A stretch of 64,000 nt of DNA from Streptococcus anginosus (GTDB taxonomy: Bacteria > Bacillota > Bacilli > Lactobacillales > Streptococcaceae). Positions 31,437 through 39,460 of the stretch are shown in pieces. The translations under genes and the position numbers were made by a program. How positions within the stretch are numbered: the stretch's first letter is position 1; each line of letters begins with the position of its first letter. The notes beneath the pieces are model-generated. The model did no database searches. It had not been told where the DNA came from and saw only the letters and a list, made by a program, of their open reading frames with translations. Location: assembly GCF_900636475.1 (NCBI RefSeq), contig NZ_LR134283.1, positions 1,240,001 to 1,304,000 of the forward strand, written 5' to 3'.

Positions 31437-31465
31437 TCGATAAGCAAGCGCTTTCATTTTTTCAA
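31437..31465 (-). promoter_or_regulatory. lctO promoter with cre site in the spacer
   Basis: -35 TTGAAA (31460-31465) and -10 TATCGA (31437-31442) are 17 bp apart. The sequence ATGAAAGCGCTTGCTTA (31441-31457), a near-ideal CcpA cre, fills the spacer and overlaps the -10. CcpA binding here would exclude polymerase, predicting glucose repression of lactate oxidase. Confidence 0.72.
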
Positions 31466-31561
31466 AACAAAAAATTCAATCAGTCTATCTAACAGATCAG
31501 AATAATAAGAATTTGTATAAAATTTATACCAATTTAATGAAGTGAAACAGCTTCTGAAATT

Positions 31562-31606
31562 TATAGTAGAGTTAGAGAGGGATGCCCTCCCGCTCTAACT
31601 ACTATA
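31562..31606. terminator. 45-bp near-perfect palindrome between spxB and lctO
   Basis: TATAGTA-GAGTTAGAG and CTCTAACT-ACTATA arms with GGGAGGGCATCCCTC at the centre form an unusually long hairpin downstream of spxB. It has no proper T run on the minus-strand side (TATAAATTTC), so it may be an attenuator or mRNA-stability element rather than a classic terminator. Confidence 0.65.
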
Positions 31607-31642
31607 AACAGTCGTAAAAATTAAGATAAGCTGTGGCTCAAG

Positions 31643-33448
31643 TTATGGCTTGACACCATATTCTTTGAAATAAGCTGTAATAGGTCGCAGCTCTTGCCCA
31701 TCATAAGCCGCAAAGAATTCTTCTGGACTCATTTGACCATGTGTTTCTTGATAACCAGCAGAAATTTTTTCTACAAAGTCACCATCAACAATATCCAATT
31801 CCAACTCTTCCACAGGGATACCACGTTTGTCTGTGATTTTAGCATCAATCAAAACAGGCTTTCCAGATTTTGAAACTTCATGCGCGCGGTCAAATGCAGC
31901 TGGCAATTCCTCTAAAGTTTTAACCGTTATTCCCTCTACTCCCATTCCTTCTGCAACTTTCGCAAAATCTACTTCGTAGAGATCTACGCCTGAAAAGTTC
32001 ATGACCAGATCTTCCTGTTCAGACTTGATAAAGTTGAGTGAATTGTTAGAAGTGATAATATTGATAATTGGCAACTGGTATTTGACTTGGGTCGTCAGAT
32101 CCTGCATTACCATTGAAAATGCACCGTCTCCAGCAATATTGAAAACTTGGCGATTTGGGAAAGCAAATTGACCTGCGATAGAAGCTGGTACACCATAACC
32201 CATGGTGGCAAAAAGAGCGGAGATGGTCCATTTCTTCTCTGATGTAAAGTTTAAGAAGCGGAAGCTATTGATAATATTGTCCCCAACATCAATACCATAG
32301 ACAGCATTGGCATCTGAAATGCGGTTGATTTCGCGATAAACTTGCTCAAACTCTAGTGGTCCGTCTGCTTTTTGCATTAAACGTTCCAGATAAGCTTTCC
32401 AATCTTTCATAGCTGCCACACTTGCTTGATAAAATGGTTGCGGAGCGACCGCTTCACTACGTTCCAAGGCTTTTTTCAGAAAACTTCCAGAATCTGATAA
32501 AATTCCTAAATCCAAGTAGTGATGACGACCAAAATTAGCAGCATCAATATCAATAGAAACAAACTTAAAATCATGAGAACGATAAACTAAGTTGGCAAAT
32601 GGGAAGTTTGTCCCAAGAGCAATCACCAGATCAGCTGCCGCAAAAGCTTCATCACCAACCTTAGAGGCGGCACGATTCAATTTTCCTAAGTTGGCTTCAA
32701 AGTCATCTGGAATTTTGCCCTTAGCCAGACCCGCTACAGCAATCGGAATTTGCAATTTTTGAGACAGTTCTATCAATAACTGCGCATTGTTCCCGATACC
32801 AGAACCTACATGAAAGATAGGACGCTTAGCTGCTTTTACTAGTTCAAGAAATTGATCCACTTCGGCATCCGTTGCTTGGGGCAGCGGTAAGTTTTTTTCT
32901 GCTGTATGAGAAGCATAATCTACATCTGGAATTTCTACATAACCAAAGTTATTTGGCATGATAACAACAGCTACACCATTATGTTTATAAGCCTCACGAA
33001 TCGCTTTATCGACAACATAGGGGAGACTTTCTGGTGTCATCACTACTCGGTTGTAAACCGCAACATCACTAAACATCGGTAATTCAGAAAACTCTTGGAA
33101 ATAATCATAGTTCATGTTTGTGCTCGGCACTTGACCGACCAAAGCTAAAACCGGAGCATGATCTTCCCGCGCATCGTACAAGCCATTTAAAAGATTGACA
33201 GCACCAGGACCAGCAGACCCAAGAGTTACGCCTATTTTTCCAGTCAATTTAGCATGAGCTGCAGCTGCAAGAGCTCCAACTTGTTCGTGACGAACTTGAA
33301 CAAAGTGAAGATTTTCCTTTTCCAGATCCAGCGCATTCATAGTTGAATTGACAGAACCACCAGGGTAACCGTAAACATTTTCCACACCCCATGCTTCCAA
33401 TACACGAAGCATAGCAACAGCAGCAGGCACTGTTTTCACATTAGACAT
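31643..33448 (-). CDS. spxB: Pyruvate oxidase
   Basis: A TPP- and FAD-dependent enzyme converting pyruvate, phosphate and O2 to acetyl phosphate, CO2 and H2O2, the main peroxide source of mitis/sanguinis streptococci. The 601-aa protein shows the TPP-enzyme Pyr domain (YGYPGGSVNSTMNAL, VRHEQVGALAAAAHAK), the central FAD domain and the PP-domain motif GDGAFSMVMQDLTTQVKYQLPIINIITSNNS. The ATG at 33448 has GGAGG seven bases upstream. The open frame extends 35 codons further but through the promoter, so it is rejected. The length is close to pneumococcal SpxB. Confidence 0.96.
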   Translation of the reverse strand: MSNVKTVPAAVAMLRVLEAWGVENVYGYPGGSVNSTMNALDLEKENLHFVQVRHEQVGALAAAAHAKLTGKIGVTLGSAGPGAVNLLNGLYDAREDHAPVLALVGQVPSTNMNYDYFQEFSELPMFSDVAVYNRVVMTPESLPYVVDKAIREAYKHNGVAVVIMPNNFGYVEIPDVDYASHTAEKNLPLPQATDAEVDQFLELVKAAKRPIFHVGSGIGNNAQLLIELSQKLQIPIAVAGLAKGKIPDDFEANLGKLNRAASKVGDEAFAAADLVIALGTNFPFANLVYRSHDFKFVSIDIDAANFGRHHYLDLGILSDSGSFLKKALERSEAVAPQPFYQASVAAMKDWKAYLERLMQKADGPLEFEQVYREINRISDANAVYGIDVGDNIINSFRFLNFTSEKKWTISALFATMGYGVPASIAGQFAFPNRQVFNIAGDGAFSMVMQDLTTQVKYQLPIINIITSNNSLNFIKSEQEDLVMNFSGVDLYEVDFAKVAEGMGVEGITVKTLEELPAAFDRAHEVSKSGKPVLIDAKITDKRGIPVEELELDIVDGDFVEKISAGYQETHGQMSPEEFFAAYDGQELRPITAYFKEYGVKP

Positions 33449-33511
33449 AATAATCCTCCATCTCAGAGAATGGAATTGCAATTTCAAAATCTGTTTTTTA
33501 GTTACGGTAAT

Positions 33512-33540
33512 ATCATAATACTTTTTGAATTCGTTTACAA
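33512..33540 (-). promoter_or_regulatory. spxB promoter overlapping a cre-like site
   Basis: -35 TTGTAA (33535-33540), 17-bp spacer, -10 TATGAT (33512-33517). TGTAAACGAATTCA (33526-33539 on the minus strand) matches 13 of 14 cre consensus positions and covers the -35. In related species CcpA regulates spxB directly, with the sign of the effect differing between species. The position here predicts repression. Confidence 0.65.
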
Positions 33541-33655
33541 AAAATTTGCTCACAGATTTTCACAATCTCAGAAAATATCAAAAAGCTTATACACAATAGC
33601 ATTTCCTTTTATGCTTTATCTAAGTTTGTGACATAATAAACAATGCTTTTCAAAT

Positions 33656-33692
33656 ATAAAAAAACACCTACGGATTCTCAACCGTAGATGTT
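33656..33692 (-). terminator. Terminator after the giant surface protein gene
   Basis: On the minus strand AACATCTACGG pairs with CCGTAGGTGTT around TTGAGAAT and is followed by TTTTTAT. It lies 13 bp beyond the stop at 33705 and ends the 38370-33705 operon. Confidence 0.9.
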
Positions 33693-33704
33693 GTAAAGTT
33701 TGAA

Positions 33705-36700
33705 TTAAGCAACAGCAATATACCGTCTCTTTCCGCTAAAAGCAATGTAAGAAATCCATGTCGCACCATCTGCATTCAAAACCTTATCATAAGTGACCGA
33801 TTGCCCGGCATCATAATAAGCCAATTCAGGAGCTGACATTCTAGCTTCTGCTTTGATAGAGGAGCGTTTTGTAAAACGATATACACCTTGAGCAGGGATA
33901 GAGGGTGTTTGGGGAGACGGAGTCGTTGGTTTTGACGGGGTTACTGATGAAGCGTAATCTCCACCTTCAAAGCCATAATATTCCTCTAAACTCAAACCAG
34001 AATGGTAAACTTCATCAGCTTCCTTACCGATGTAACGAATATGCCATGCTTCTGGCATGTATCCTGTCGAAGCTTCTTTCCCTGGTTGGTAACGGACTAC
34101 AAAACCGTAGCGATGTGCATTGTTCTTCAACCAATTACTTGCAGCAGCGTCCTCTAAAAGATTGCCCGCTTTATCCGTTAAATCAAAGACAAGACCTGTT
34201 TGGTGCTCACTATAACCCGGACGTGCAGAGTAACGATCCGCAGCAGCTTGACCATCTTTGTTCACATAATTTTGATACAGAACTTTTTGATAATCATAAC
34301 TTCTAAATCCGCTGTAAGCATAACCAACATTATAGCCTTGAGCAATCATATCATTTCTTAATCGAAGAAAGGCAGCTTTTGCAGTTGGATTTTCACCAGG
34401 ATTGTAGTTAGCAGCCATCGGATGCTTTTTGTTTGCCACTACAATTTCATCATATTTACCTTGGATAAAGTAGTAGGAGCCATTATATTGTACTTCTTTT
34501 GCACCTGTTTGAGGGCCTTCCACCTTAGTTGTCGTACCCGTCACACCTTGCAAACTACCGTCCGACTGAACATAGTACATGTGAATGTTGTACTCGCCAC
34601 GATTATTTTTATGGCGGCGGATATCTACACTCAACTTATAGGTGCCATCTGTTTGCTTAATCGCATCGTACCAGATCACATCATCTTGACCGCCTTGACT
34701 GGACCAAACAGGCAGCTTTACTGTCTTCACACCCTTGGTGGAGCTGACATTCGTTACCACCACATCGAAACCTTGGGAAGTCTTGTTTTCAATGTGAATC
34801 GTGCCAGTCACGCTGTATTTGGGTTCTTCCACCTTAGTCGTAGTCCCCGTTACACCCTGCAAACTACCGTCCGACTGAACATAGTACATGTGAATGTTGT
34901 ACTCGCCACGATTATTTTTATGACGACGAATGTCCACATTCAACTTGTAAGTGCCGTCTGTTTGCTTGGCTGCATCATACCAAATCACATCATCTTGACC
35001 GCCTTGACTAGACCAAACAGGAAGTTTCACTGTCTTCACACCTTTGGTGGAGCTGACATTCGTCACCACCACATCAAAGCCTTGCGAAGTTTTATTCTCA
35101 ATGTGAATCGTGCCAGTCACCTGAACAGGTTTGGGAGCTTCTTCATTTGTTAAGGTTGCAATTGGGATATAGCGACGTGTACCACTGTAGCTAACATAAC
35201 TAATCCATTGATGATGATCTGCGTCCAATACCTTATCATAGCGAATTCTTTCTCCTCTTGCAAAGGTAAATTCAGTCTTAGCCGTCATTGTGGGACTATT
35301 TTTGACTTCAACTTCCTTTTTAAAAGTATAAACTCCTTGAGACGGAATGGATTCTCTTGCAGAACTTGGTGCCACTACGGTTGTCTTGGTACCGCTAACA
35401 CCTCTTACTTTGCCATTTGATTCAATGTAGTAAAGGTGAATATTATATTCGCCATATTCCCCCTTGTGCTTATCAATATTGACAGAAACTTTATAATTTC
35501 CATCACTTTGCTTAGTGGCATCATACCAAATAATATCGTCTTGACCGCCCTTATCTGTCCAGATAGGAACTTTCACTCTAGAAATTCCATTGCTGTCTGA
35601 CACATTTGTAATCAGGACATCAAAGCCTTGAGATGTCTTATTTTGAATGTTAATGGTGCCAGTCACACTATATTTTGGCTCTTCCACCTTAGTCGTGGTA
35701 CCCATTACACCTTGCAAGCTACCATCCGACTGAACGTAATACATGTGCACATTATAGTCACCGTAGTTATTCTTATGACGACGAATGTCCACACTCAACT
35801 TATAGGTGCCATCTGTTTGCTTAACTGCATCGTACCAGATTACATCATCTTGACCGCCTTGACTAGACCAAATAGGCAACTTCACTGTCTTCACACCTTT
35901 GGTGGAGCTGACATCTGTCACCACCACATCAAAACCTTGCGAAGTCTTATTTTCAATGTGAATCGTGCCGGTCACACTATATTTAGGTTCTTCCACCTTA
36001 GTCGTGGTACCCGTCACACCTTGCAAGCTGCCGTCTGACTGAACGTAATACATGTGCACATTATAGTCACCGTAGTTATTCTTATGACGACGAATATCCA
36101 CACTCAACTTGTAGGTGCCGTCTATTTGCTTGGCTGCATCGTACCAGATGATGTCATCTTGACCGCCTTGACTGGACCAAACAGGCAACTTCACTGTCTT
36201 CACACCCTTGGTTGAGCTGACATCTGTCACCACCACATCAAAGCCTTGCGAGGTCTTGTTTTCAATGTGAATGGTACCTGTCACGCTGTATTTCGGTTCT
36301 TCTACTTTAGTTGTTGTGCCGGTTACCCCTTGCAGGCTACCATCTGACTGAATGTAATACATGTGTATGTTATATTCACCGCGATTATTTTTATGACGGC
36401 GAATATCTACACTCAACTTATAGGTGCCATCTATTTGCTTAATCGCATCGTACCAGATCACATCATCTTGACCGCCTTGACTAGACCAAATAGGCAACTT
36501 CACCGTCTTCACACCCTTGGTCGAGCTGACATTCGTTACCACCACATCGAAACCTTGGGAAGTCTTGTTTTCAATGTGAATCGTACCTGTCACTTGACTT
36601 TGAGCTGGTCTTTGAGGTGCTGGCTGAGCTAACTTTGTAACAGCTGCATAACGACGCATTCCACTATAAGAAATATAGCTAATCCATTGATAACCATCAT

Positions 36701-37685
36701 TTTCCAACACTTTATCATAGTTAACGCTATCGCCTCTATTAAAAGTAAATTGTGTCGGAGCTGACCATTTGGCTTCATTCTTAACCTCTGCCGTTTCAGA
36801 GAAAGTATATCTTCCTCTAGAAGGGAGTGTTCCTGTTGAAGAAGGTGTTGGCTTTGCAGGTTGAACTGGTTCTGTTACCAACTTATTAATAGCCGCATAA
36901 CGACGGATACCGCTATAAGAGCGATAGCTAAGCCATTGGTAACCATCCGCAACCAAAACTCGGTCATAGTAAACGCGATCGCCTGCATTCACATAAAACT
37001 GCAATGCTGCACTTGCTTTCGGTTCATTTTTCACTTCTGTACGTTTCGTATAAGTATAGTAACCTTGGCTTGGTAAAGAAGGTACAGTTTGTATTACTTT
37101 GGATTCTGCCAAACGTGCTTCGTGCGCTGTTTGCGTTTTATCCATCAACTTTGCGACATCAATTTCTTTTTTTCCTGCTTCTTTTTCAGCAGGATTCTTT
37201 TCAACTTTTACAGTTGTTGAAGGGGTAGCTGTGTCTGTTGTTGCATCAACAGATGAATTTGTTGTTTCGTCTTCTGTCTGTGTCGCTGCATCAACAGTAG
37301 TAGATTGAACACGTCTTGTATCTGTTGCTGCAGAGGCAGTTTTGTCTACAATTTTTGTAGTTTCTTGAGTATCTACAGAAGACTTTTCAACAGACATCAT
37401 AGTTGCTGATGAACGAACTGGTGCAGGTGCTTTTTCAACAACTTCTTTCTGAGTTGTTGCTGTTTGAGGAGCCACAGCAGTTGATCCAGTTGTGTTTTGA
37501 ATATTATTTTTTGCGGCAGTATTTACTTGAGACGTTTCAATACTTGTGTCTGTTGTAACTTGTTCATCAGCCGATACTGCTTGACCACCCATAAAGAGGA
37601 CACACCCAATCAAAACAGAAGCTGCACCACACGAATATTTACGAATGGAAAAACGTTGTTCTTTGTGATCAAACATTTTTTTCAT
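33705..37685 (-). CDS. Giant secreted cell-wall protein: SH3b modules, six Bsp-like repeats, M15 (VanY-like) peptidase domain
   Basis: The 1326-aa product starts with a YSIRK-type signal peptide (FSIRKYSCGAASVLIG, cleavage near AVSA-DE), then a Ser/Thr-rich region to about 190. The modular part is: SH3b-like units at about 205-270 and 287-352; Bsp-like repeats (each starting VTGTIHIENKTSQGFD) at about 366, 469, 572 and 675; a third SH3b at 781-846; Bsp-like repeats at 857 and 960; an M15 D,D-carboxypeptidase domain at about 1065-1240; and a fourth SH3b at the C terminus. Zinc-site motifs are intact (SEHQTGLVFD with His1162 and Asp1169; EAWH with His1216). No LPXTG signal is present, so retention probably relies on the SH3b modules. 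It most likely trims peptidoglycan stem peptides. ATG 37685 (AGGACAAGTG upstream) is preferred over GTG 37688. It starts 34 bp after a lipoprotein gene. Confidence 0.88.
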   Translation of the reverse strand: MKKMFDHKEQRFSIRKYSCGAASVLIGCVLFMGGQAVSADEQVTTDTSIETSQVNTAAKNNIQNTTGSTAVAPQTATTQKEVVEKAPAPVRSSATMMSVEKSSVDTQETTKIVDKTASAATDTRRVQSTTVDAATQTEDETTNSSVDATTDTATPSTTVKVEKNPAEKEAGKKEIDVAKLMDKTQTAHEARLAESKVIQTVPSLPSQGYYTYTKRTEVKNEPKASAALQFYVNAGDRVYYDRVLVADGYQWLSYRSYSGIRRYAAINKLVTEPVQPAKPTPSSTGTLPSRGRYTFSETAEVKNEAKWSAPTQFTFNRGDSVNYDKVLENDGYQWISYISYSGMRRYAAVTKLAQPAPQRPAQSQVTGTIHIENKTSQGFDVVVTNVSSTKGVKTVKLPIWSSQGGQDDVIWYDAIKQIDGTYKLSVDIRRHKNNRGEYNIHMYYIQSDGSLQGVTGTTTKVEEPKYSVTGTIHIENKTSQGFDVVVTDVSSTKGVKTVKLPVWSSQGGQDDIIWYDAAKQIDGTYKLSVDIRRHKNNYGDYNVHMYYVQSDGSLQGVTGTTTKVEEPKYSVTGTIHIENKTSQGFDVVVTDVSSTKGVKTVKLPIWSSQGGQDDVIWYDAVKQTDGTYKLSVDIRRHKNNYGDYNVHMYYVQSDGSLQGVMGTTTKVEEPKYSVTGTINIQNKTSQGFDVLITNVSDSNGISRVKVPIWTDKGGQDDIIWYDATKQSDGNYKVSVNIDKHKGEYGEYNIHLYYIESNGKVRGVSGTKTTVVAPSSARESIPSQGVYTFKKEVEVKNSPTMTAKTEFTFARGERIRYDKVLDADHHQWISYVSYSGTRRYIPIATLTNEEAPKPVQVTGTIHIENKTSQGFDVVVTNVSSTKGVKTVKLPVWSSQGGQDDVIWYDAAKQTDGTYKLNVDIRRHKNNRGEYNIHMYYVQSDGSLQGVTGTTTKVEEPKYSVTGTIHIENKTSQGFDVVVTNVSSTKGVKTVKLPVWSSQGGQDDVIWYDAIKQTDGTYKLSVDIRRHKNNRGEYNIHMYYVQSDGSLQGVTGTTTKVEGPQTGAKEVQYNGSYYFIQGKYDEIVVANKKHPMAANYNPGENPTAKAAFLRLRNDMIAQGYNVGYAYSGFRSYDYQKVLYQNYVNKDGQAAADRYSARPGYSEHQTGLVFDLTDKAGNLLEDAAASNWLKNNAHRYGFVVRYQPGKEASTGYMPEAWHIRYIGKEADEVYHSGLSLEEYYGFEGGDYASSVTPSKPTTPSPQTPSIPAQGVYRFTKRSSIKAEARMSAPELAYYDAGQSVTYDKVLNADGATWISYIAFSGKRRYIAVA
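34515..36593 (-). repeat. Coding tandem repeats (309-bp unit) encoding Bsp-like modules
   Basis: Six copies of a 103-codon unit are present. Four are contiguous (about 35379-36593) and two contiguous (about 34515-35120), separated by an SH3b module. Five units are almost identical in protein sequence (ENKTSQGFDVVVT, WSSQGGQDDVIWYDA, DIRRHKNN). The fourth in order is divergent (TINIQNKTSQGFDVLIT, KHKGEYGEYN). Near-identity favours copy-number change by recombination. Confidence 0.92.
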
Positions 37686-37719
37686 CACTTGTCCTACTTT
37701 CTAATTTATTTCTATCATC

Positions 37720-38370
37720 TTAATTTCTGTAGAAAGGATGTGTATTGGCATTTTCATCTTGCCCACTCAAAATCCGGTCTGTATTAGAAACCTGTCCCGT
37801 AACAGGATCAGCTACACCAGCAGGAACCACAATAAAAGCAGCACCACCTACTTGAGCGTCTTTAGGATAAATCGTTCCCCAAAATGTGTTTGCGACTATT
37901 TTTTCAGAAGTAAGACCATACTCTCTTTTCTCACCTGCAAAAGCAGCTTGACCATTAGGATTAATGGTAATACTTTTTCCCAAGTCATTACTCCAAGTTC
38001 CTGAAATTGTTGAAAAATCACCACTAGCAAGAGCGTTTACGTCAACTGTAGACTTTGCTTCTGCTGCAGGAGAAGTATTACTATCGGCGTTAGTTGTACT
38101 TGAAGAGGGTTGAGTAGTTGACGATTGAGCAGGTGACATCTGTTCACTAGCAGCAGATTGAGTACTGTCCCCTGCTTTTTTATTACTACTCGCATTAGCA
38201 GTCATCTTTTTCTTAGCTTTAGATGATTTTGCTTTTTTATAACTACTTTGTGCAGTCTTTACTGTCGAATGGTCATTCGAATCACTTTTTGTTTCATTTT
38301 TATGGCAAGCGCTCAGTAAAAGCAAAGAGCACAACATAGTTATACTTACTAATTTATATGAATTTTTCAT
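37720..38370 (-). CDS. Lipoprotein with DUF6287-like C-terminal domain
   Basis: The 216-aa protein has a lipoprotein signal (MKNSYKLVSITMLCSLLLLSACHKNE; lipobox LSAC, Cys21). A long Ser/Lys/Thr-rich linker follows, then a globular C-terminal part (LASGDFSTISGTWSNDLGKSITINPNG to the end) resembling DUF6287 proteins of streptococci. The function is unknown. Its signal peptide and upstream DNA are a copy of those of the 38513-39052 gene. The giant M15 protein follows 34 bp later with no visible terminator, so the two are probably an operon acting at the cell surface. Confidence 0.82.
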   Translation of the reverse strand: MKNSYKLVSITMLCSLLLLSACHKNETKSDSNDHSTVKTAQSSYKKAKSSKAKKKMTANASSNKKAGDSTQSAASEQMSPAQSSTTQPSSSTTNADSNTSPAAEAKSTVDVNALASGDFSTISGTWSNDLGKSITINPNGQAAFAGEKREYGLTSEKIVANTFWGTIYPKDAQVGGAAFIVVPAGVADPVTGQVSNTDRILSGQDENANTHPFYRN

Positions 38371-38476
38371 TGTATTTCCTTTCTTTTTCAGGAATCCTCA
38401 AATTCCAAAATCATTATACAACTTTGTTTTGTAAAAATCAACATATTTTAGAAATATTTGTAATTTATTTGTAACA
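38301..38476 (-). repeat. Duplicated promoter/signal-peptide module, copy A
   Basis: 176 bp aligned without gaps to 38983-39158. The noncoding part (about 109 bp) differs at only about 4 positions, while the signal-peptide part differs more. It carries -35 TTGATT (38436-38441), 17-bp spacer and -10 TATAAT (38413-38418). Upstream are two direct TTACAAAT repeats 11 bp apart (38456-38463 and 38467-38474). An AAAGGAAAT ribosome site precedes the ATG at 38370. Confidence 0.88.
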
Positions 38477-38512
38477 TTTCTATTACCTGAGGAGGAAAAG
38501 TCAACAATATCC

Positions 38513-39052
38513 TTAGTGTTTTACATCTGAATAGGCTATGTAGTAACGCTTAGACTCTGTTCCATTAGAAACTACAAAACTATACCAATTTTCACCGTTT
38601 TCAAAAACATACTGATCCCAATCAACATTTCCTTTAGGATAAGTGTAGGCAACTTCGCCTGATTTATCTGGTGAAGCATAAACTGGTGTGTCTTGGTACA
38701 GTTCAAGAGTTCCAGAGGTCACTTGAGTACCTCCTCCTTGAGATTGAACAATTGAAGGAGTCGAAGATTGCTGACTACTTGCACTATTTTGGCTATTTGA
38801 GTTACTAATCTCTGATGATTGAGCATTTGTAACCGACTTGTCTTGCTCTTTATCAGTTGTTTTATTATCATTAGTAGACGTTTTGTTATTTTGAGAAGCT
38901 TTTGTCTTTGTAGAGCTACTACTTTTTGTTGTTTTCGTTGTTTTTACTGAATGTCCATTTGTCCCACTTTTGACTTCGTTTTTATGACAAGCACCAAGTA
39001 AAAACAAGGAACATAACATGGTTACACTTGCCAATTTATATGATTTTTTCAT
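38513..39052 (-). CDS. Lipoprotein with SH3-like C-terminal domain
   Basis: The 179-aa protein has a lipoprotein signal (MKKSYKLASVTMLCSLFLLGACHKNE; lipobox LGAC, Cys21) and a Ser/Thr/Lys-rich linker to about residue 105. The C-terminal segment (LELYQDTPVYASPDKSGEVAYTYPKGNVDWDQYVFENGENWYSF) resembles bacterial SH3-type wall-binding modules. The N-terminal third is paralogous to the 37720-38370 lipoprotein but the C-terminal domain is not. The same leader and promoter thus drive two different cargo domains. The function is unknown; a cell-wall-associated role is inferred. Confidence 0.82.
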   Translation of the reverse strand: MKKSYKLASVTMLCSLFLLGACHKNEVKSGTNGHSVKTTKTTKSSSSTKTKASQNNKTSTNDNKTTDKEQDKSVTNAQSSEISNSNSQNSASSQQSSTPSIVQSQGGGTQVTSGTLELYQDTPVYASPDKSGEVAYTYPKGNVDWDQYVFENGENWYSFVVSNGTESKRYYIAYSDVKH

Positions 39053-39158
39053 TGTATTTCCTTTCTTTTTCAGGAATCTTTAAATTCCAAAGTCATTATA
39101 TAACTTTGTTTTGTAAAAATCAACATATTTTAGAAATATTTGTAATTTATTTGTAACA
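38983..39158 (-). repeat. Duplicated promoter/signal-peptide module, copy B
   Basis: Partner of 38301-38476. It has -35 TTGATT (39118-39123), 17-bp spacer and -10 TATAAT (39095-39100). Two TTACAAAT direct repeats at 39138-39145 and 39149-39156, one helical turn apart, lie just upstream of the -35: a plausible activator site preserved in both copies. Confidence 0.88.
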
Positions 39159-39170
39159 ATTACCTTGTTC

Positions 39171-39215
39171 TCATATTCCTGATAGGAATAACAAAATTTT
39201 GATAACATTCTTCAT
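39171..39215 (-). CDS. Possible micro-ORF encoding a 14-aa hydrophobic peptide
   Basis: On the minus strand an ATG at 39215 encodes MKNVIKILLFLSGI and stop. It lies about 30 nt downstream of the expected start of a consensus-quality promoter (39252-39280). A purine-rich AGAAAGGGGA lies upstream, but at 19 nt it is farther from the ATG than usual. Basic-then-hydrophobic short peptides beside RNPP-type regulators are often signalling precursors, and a PlcR-like gene lies just upstream. There is no extra C-terminal segment that would become a mature pheromone. Low confidence. Confidence 0.25.
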   Translation of the reverse strand: MKNVIKILLFLSGI

Positions 39216-39251
39216 GTTTTTCAGAGAGTTAAATCCCCTTTCTAGGTACAC

Positions 39252-39280
39252 ATTATATCCCTTTGAATAAATTATTGCAA
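39252..39280 (-). promoter_or_regulatory. Promoter in the regulator-lipoprotein gap
   Basis: -35 TTGCAA (39275-39280), 17-bp spacer, -10 TATAAT (39252-39257) on the minus strand. It points toward the 39215 micro-ORF and the 39052 lipoprotein gene, in addition to the lipoprotein's own promoter. The rest of the 39159-39460 gap is very AT-rich with no other recognisable feature. Confidence 0.6.
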
Positions 39281-39460
39281 TAGATTTTTATAAAAATAAT
39301 TATTTTTTTTAAAATTATAACTATAATTATTTTATGTATTTGGGCATGTTTCCATAGTTTTAATGTAATTTTTTCAAAAATAAAACACAAATAAAATTAT
39401 CTCCATCATAAACTGGACATAAATTTATTCGTGTTTCTCATATTATATCTTATTTTTAAC

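Noticed and set aside
34422..36632. Several long + strand open frames (up to 243 codons) with repeated similar sequences
   Set aside because: They are antisense shadows of the Bsp-like coding repeats; their repetitive nature simply mirrors the real gene on the minus strand.
39370..39410. Minus-strand 11-codon hydrophobic ORF (MMEIILFVFYF) downstream of the PlcR-like gene
   Set aside because: No ribosome site and no promoter, in very AT-rich DNA where short hydrophobic frames are expected by chance.
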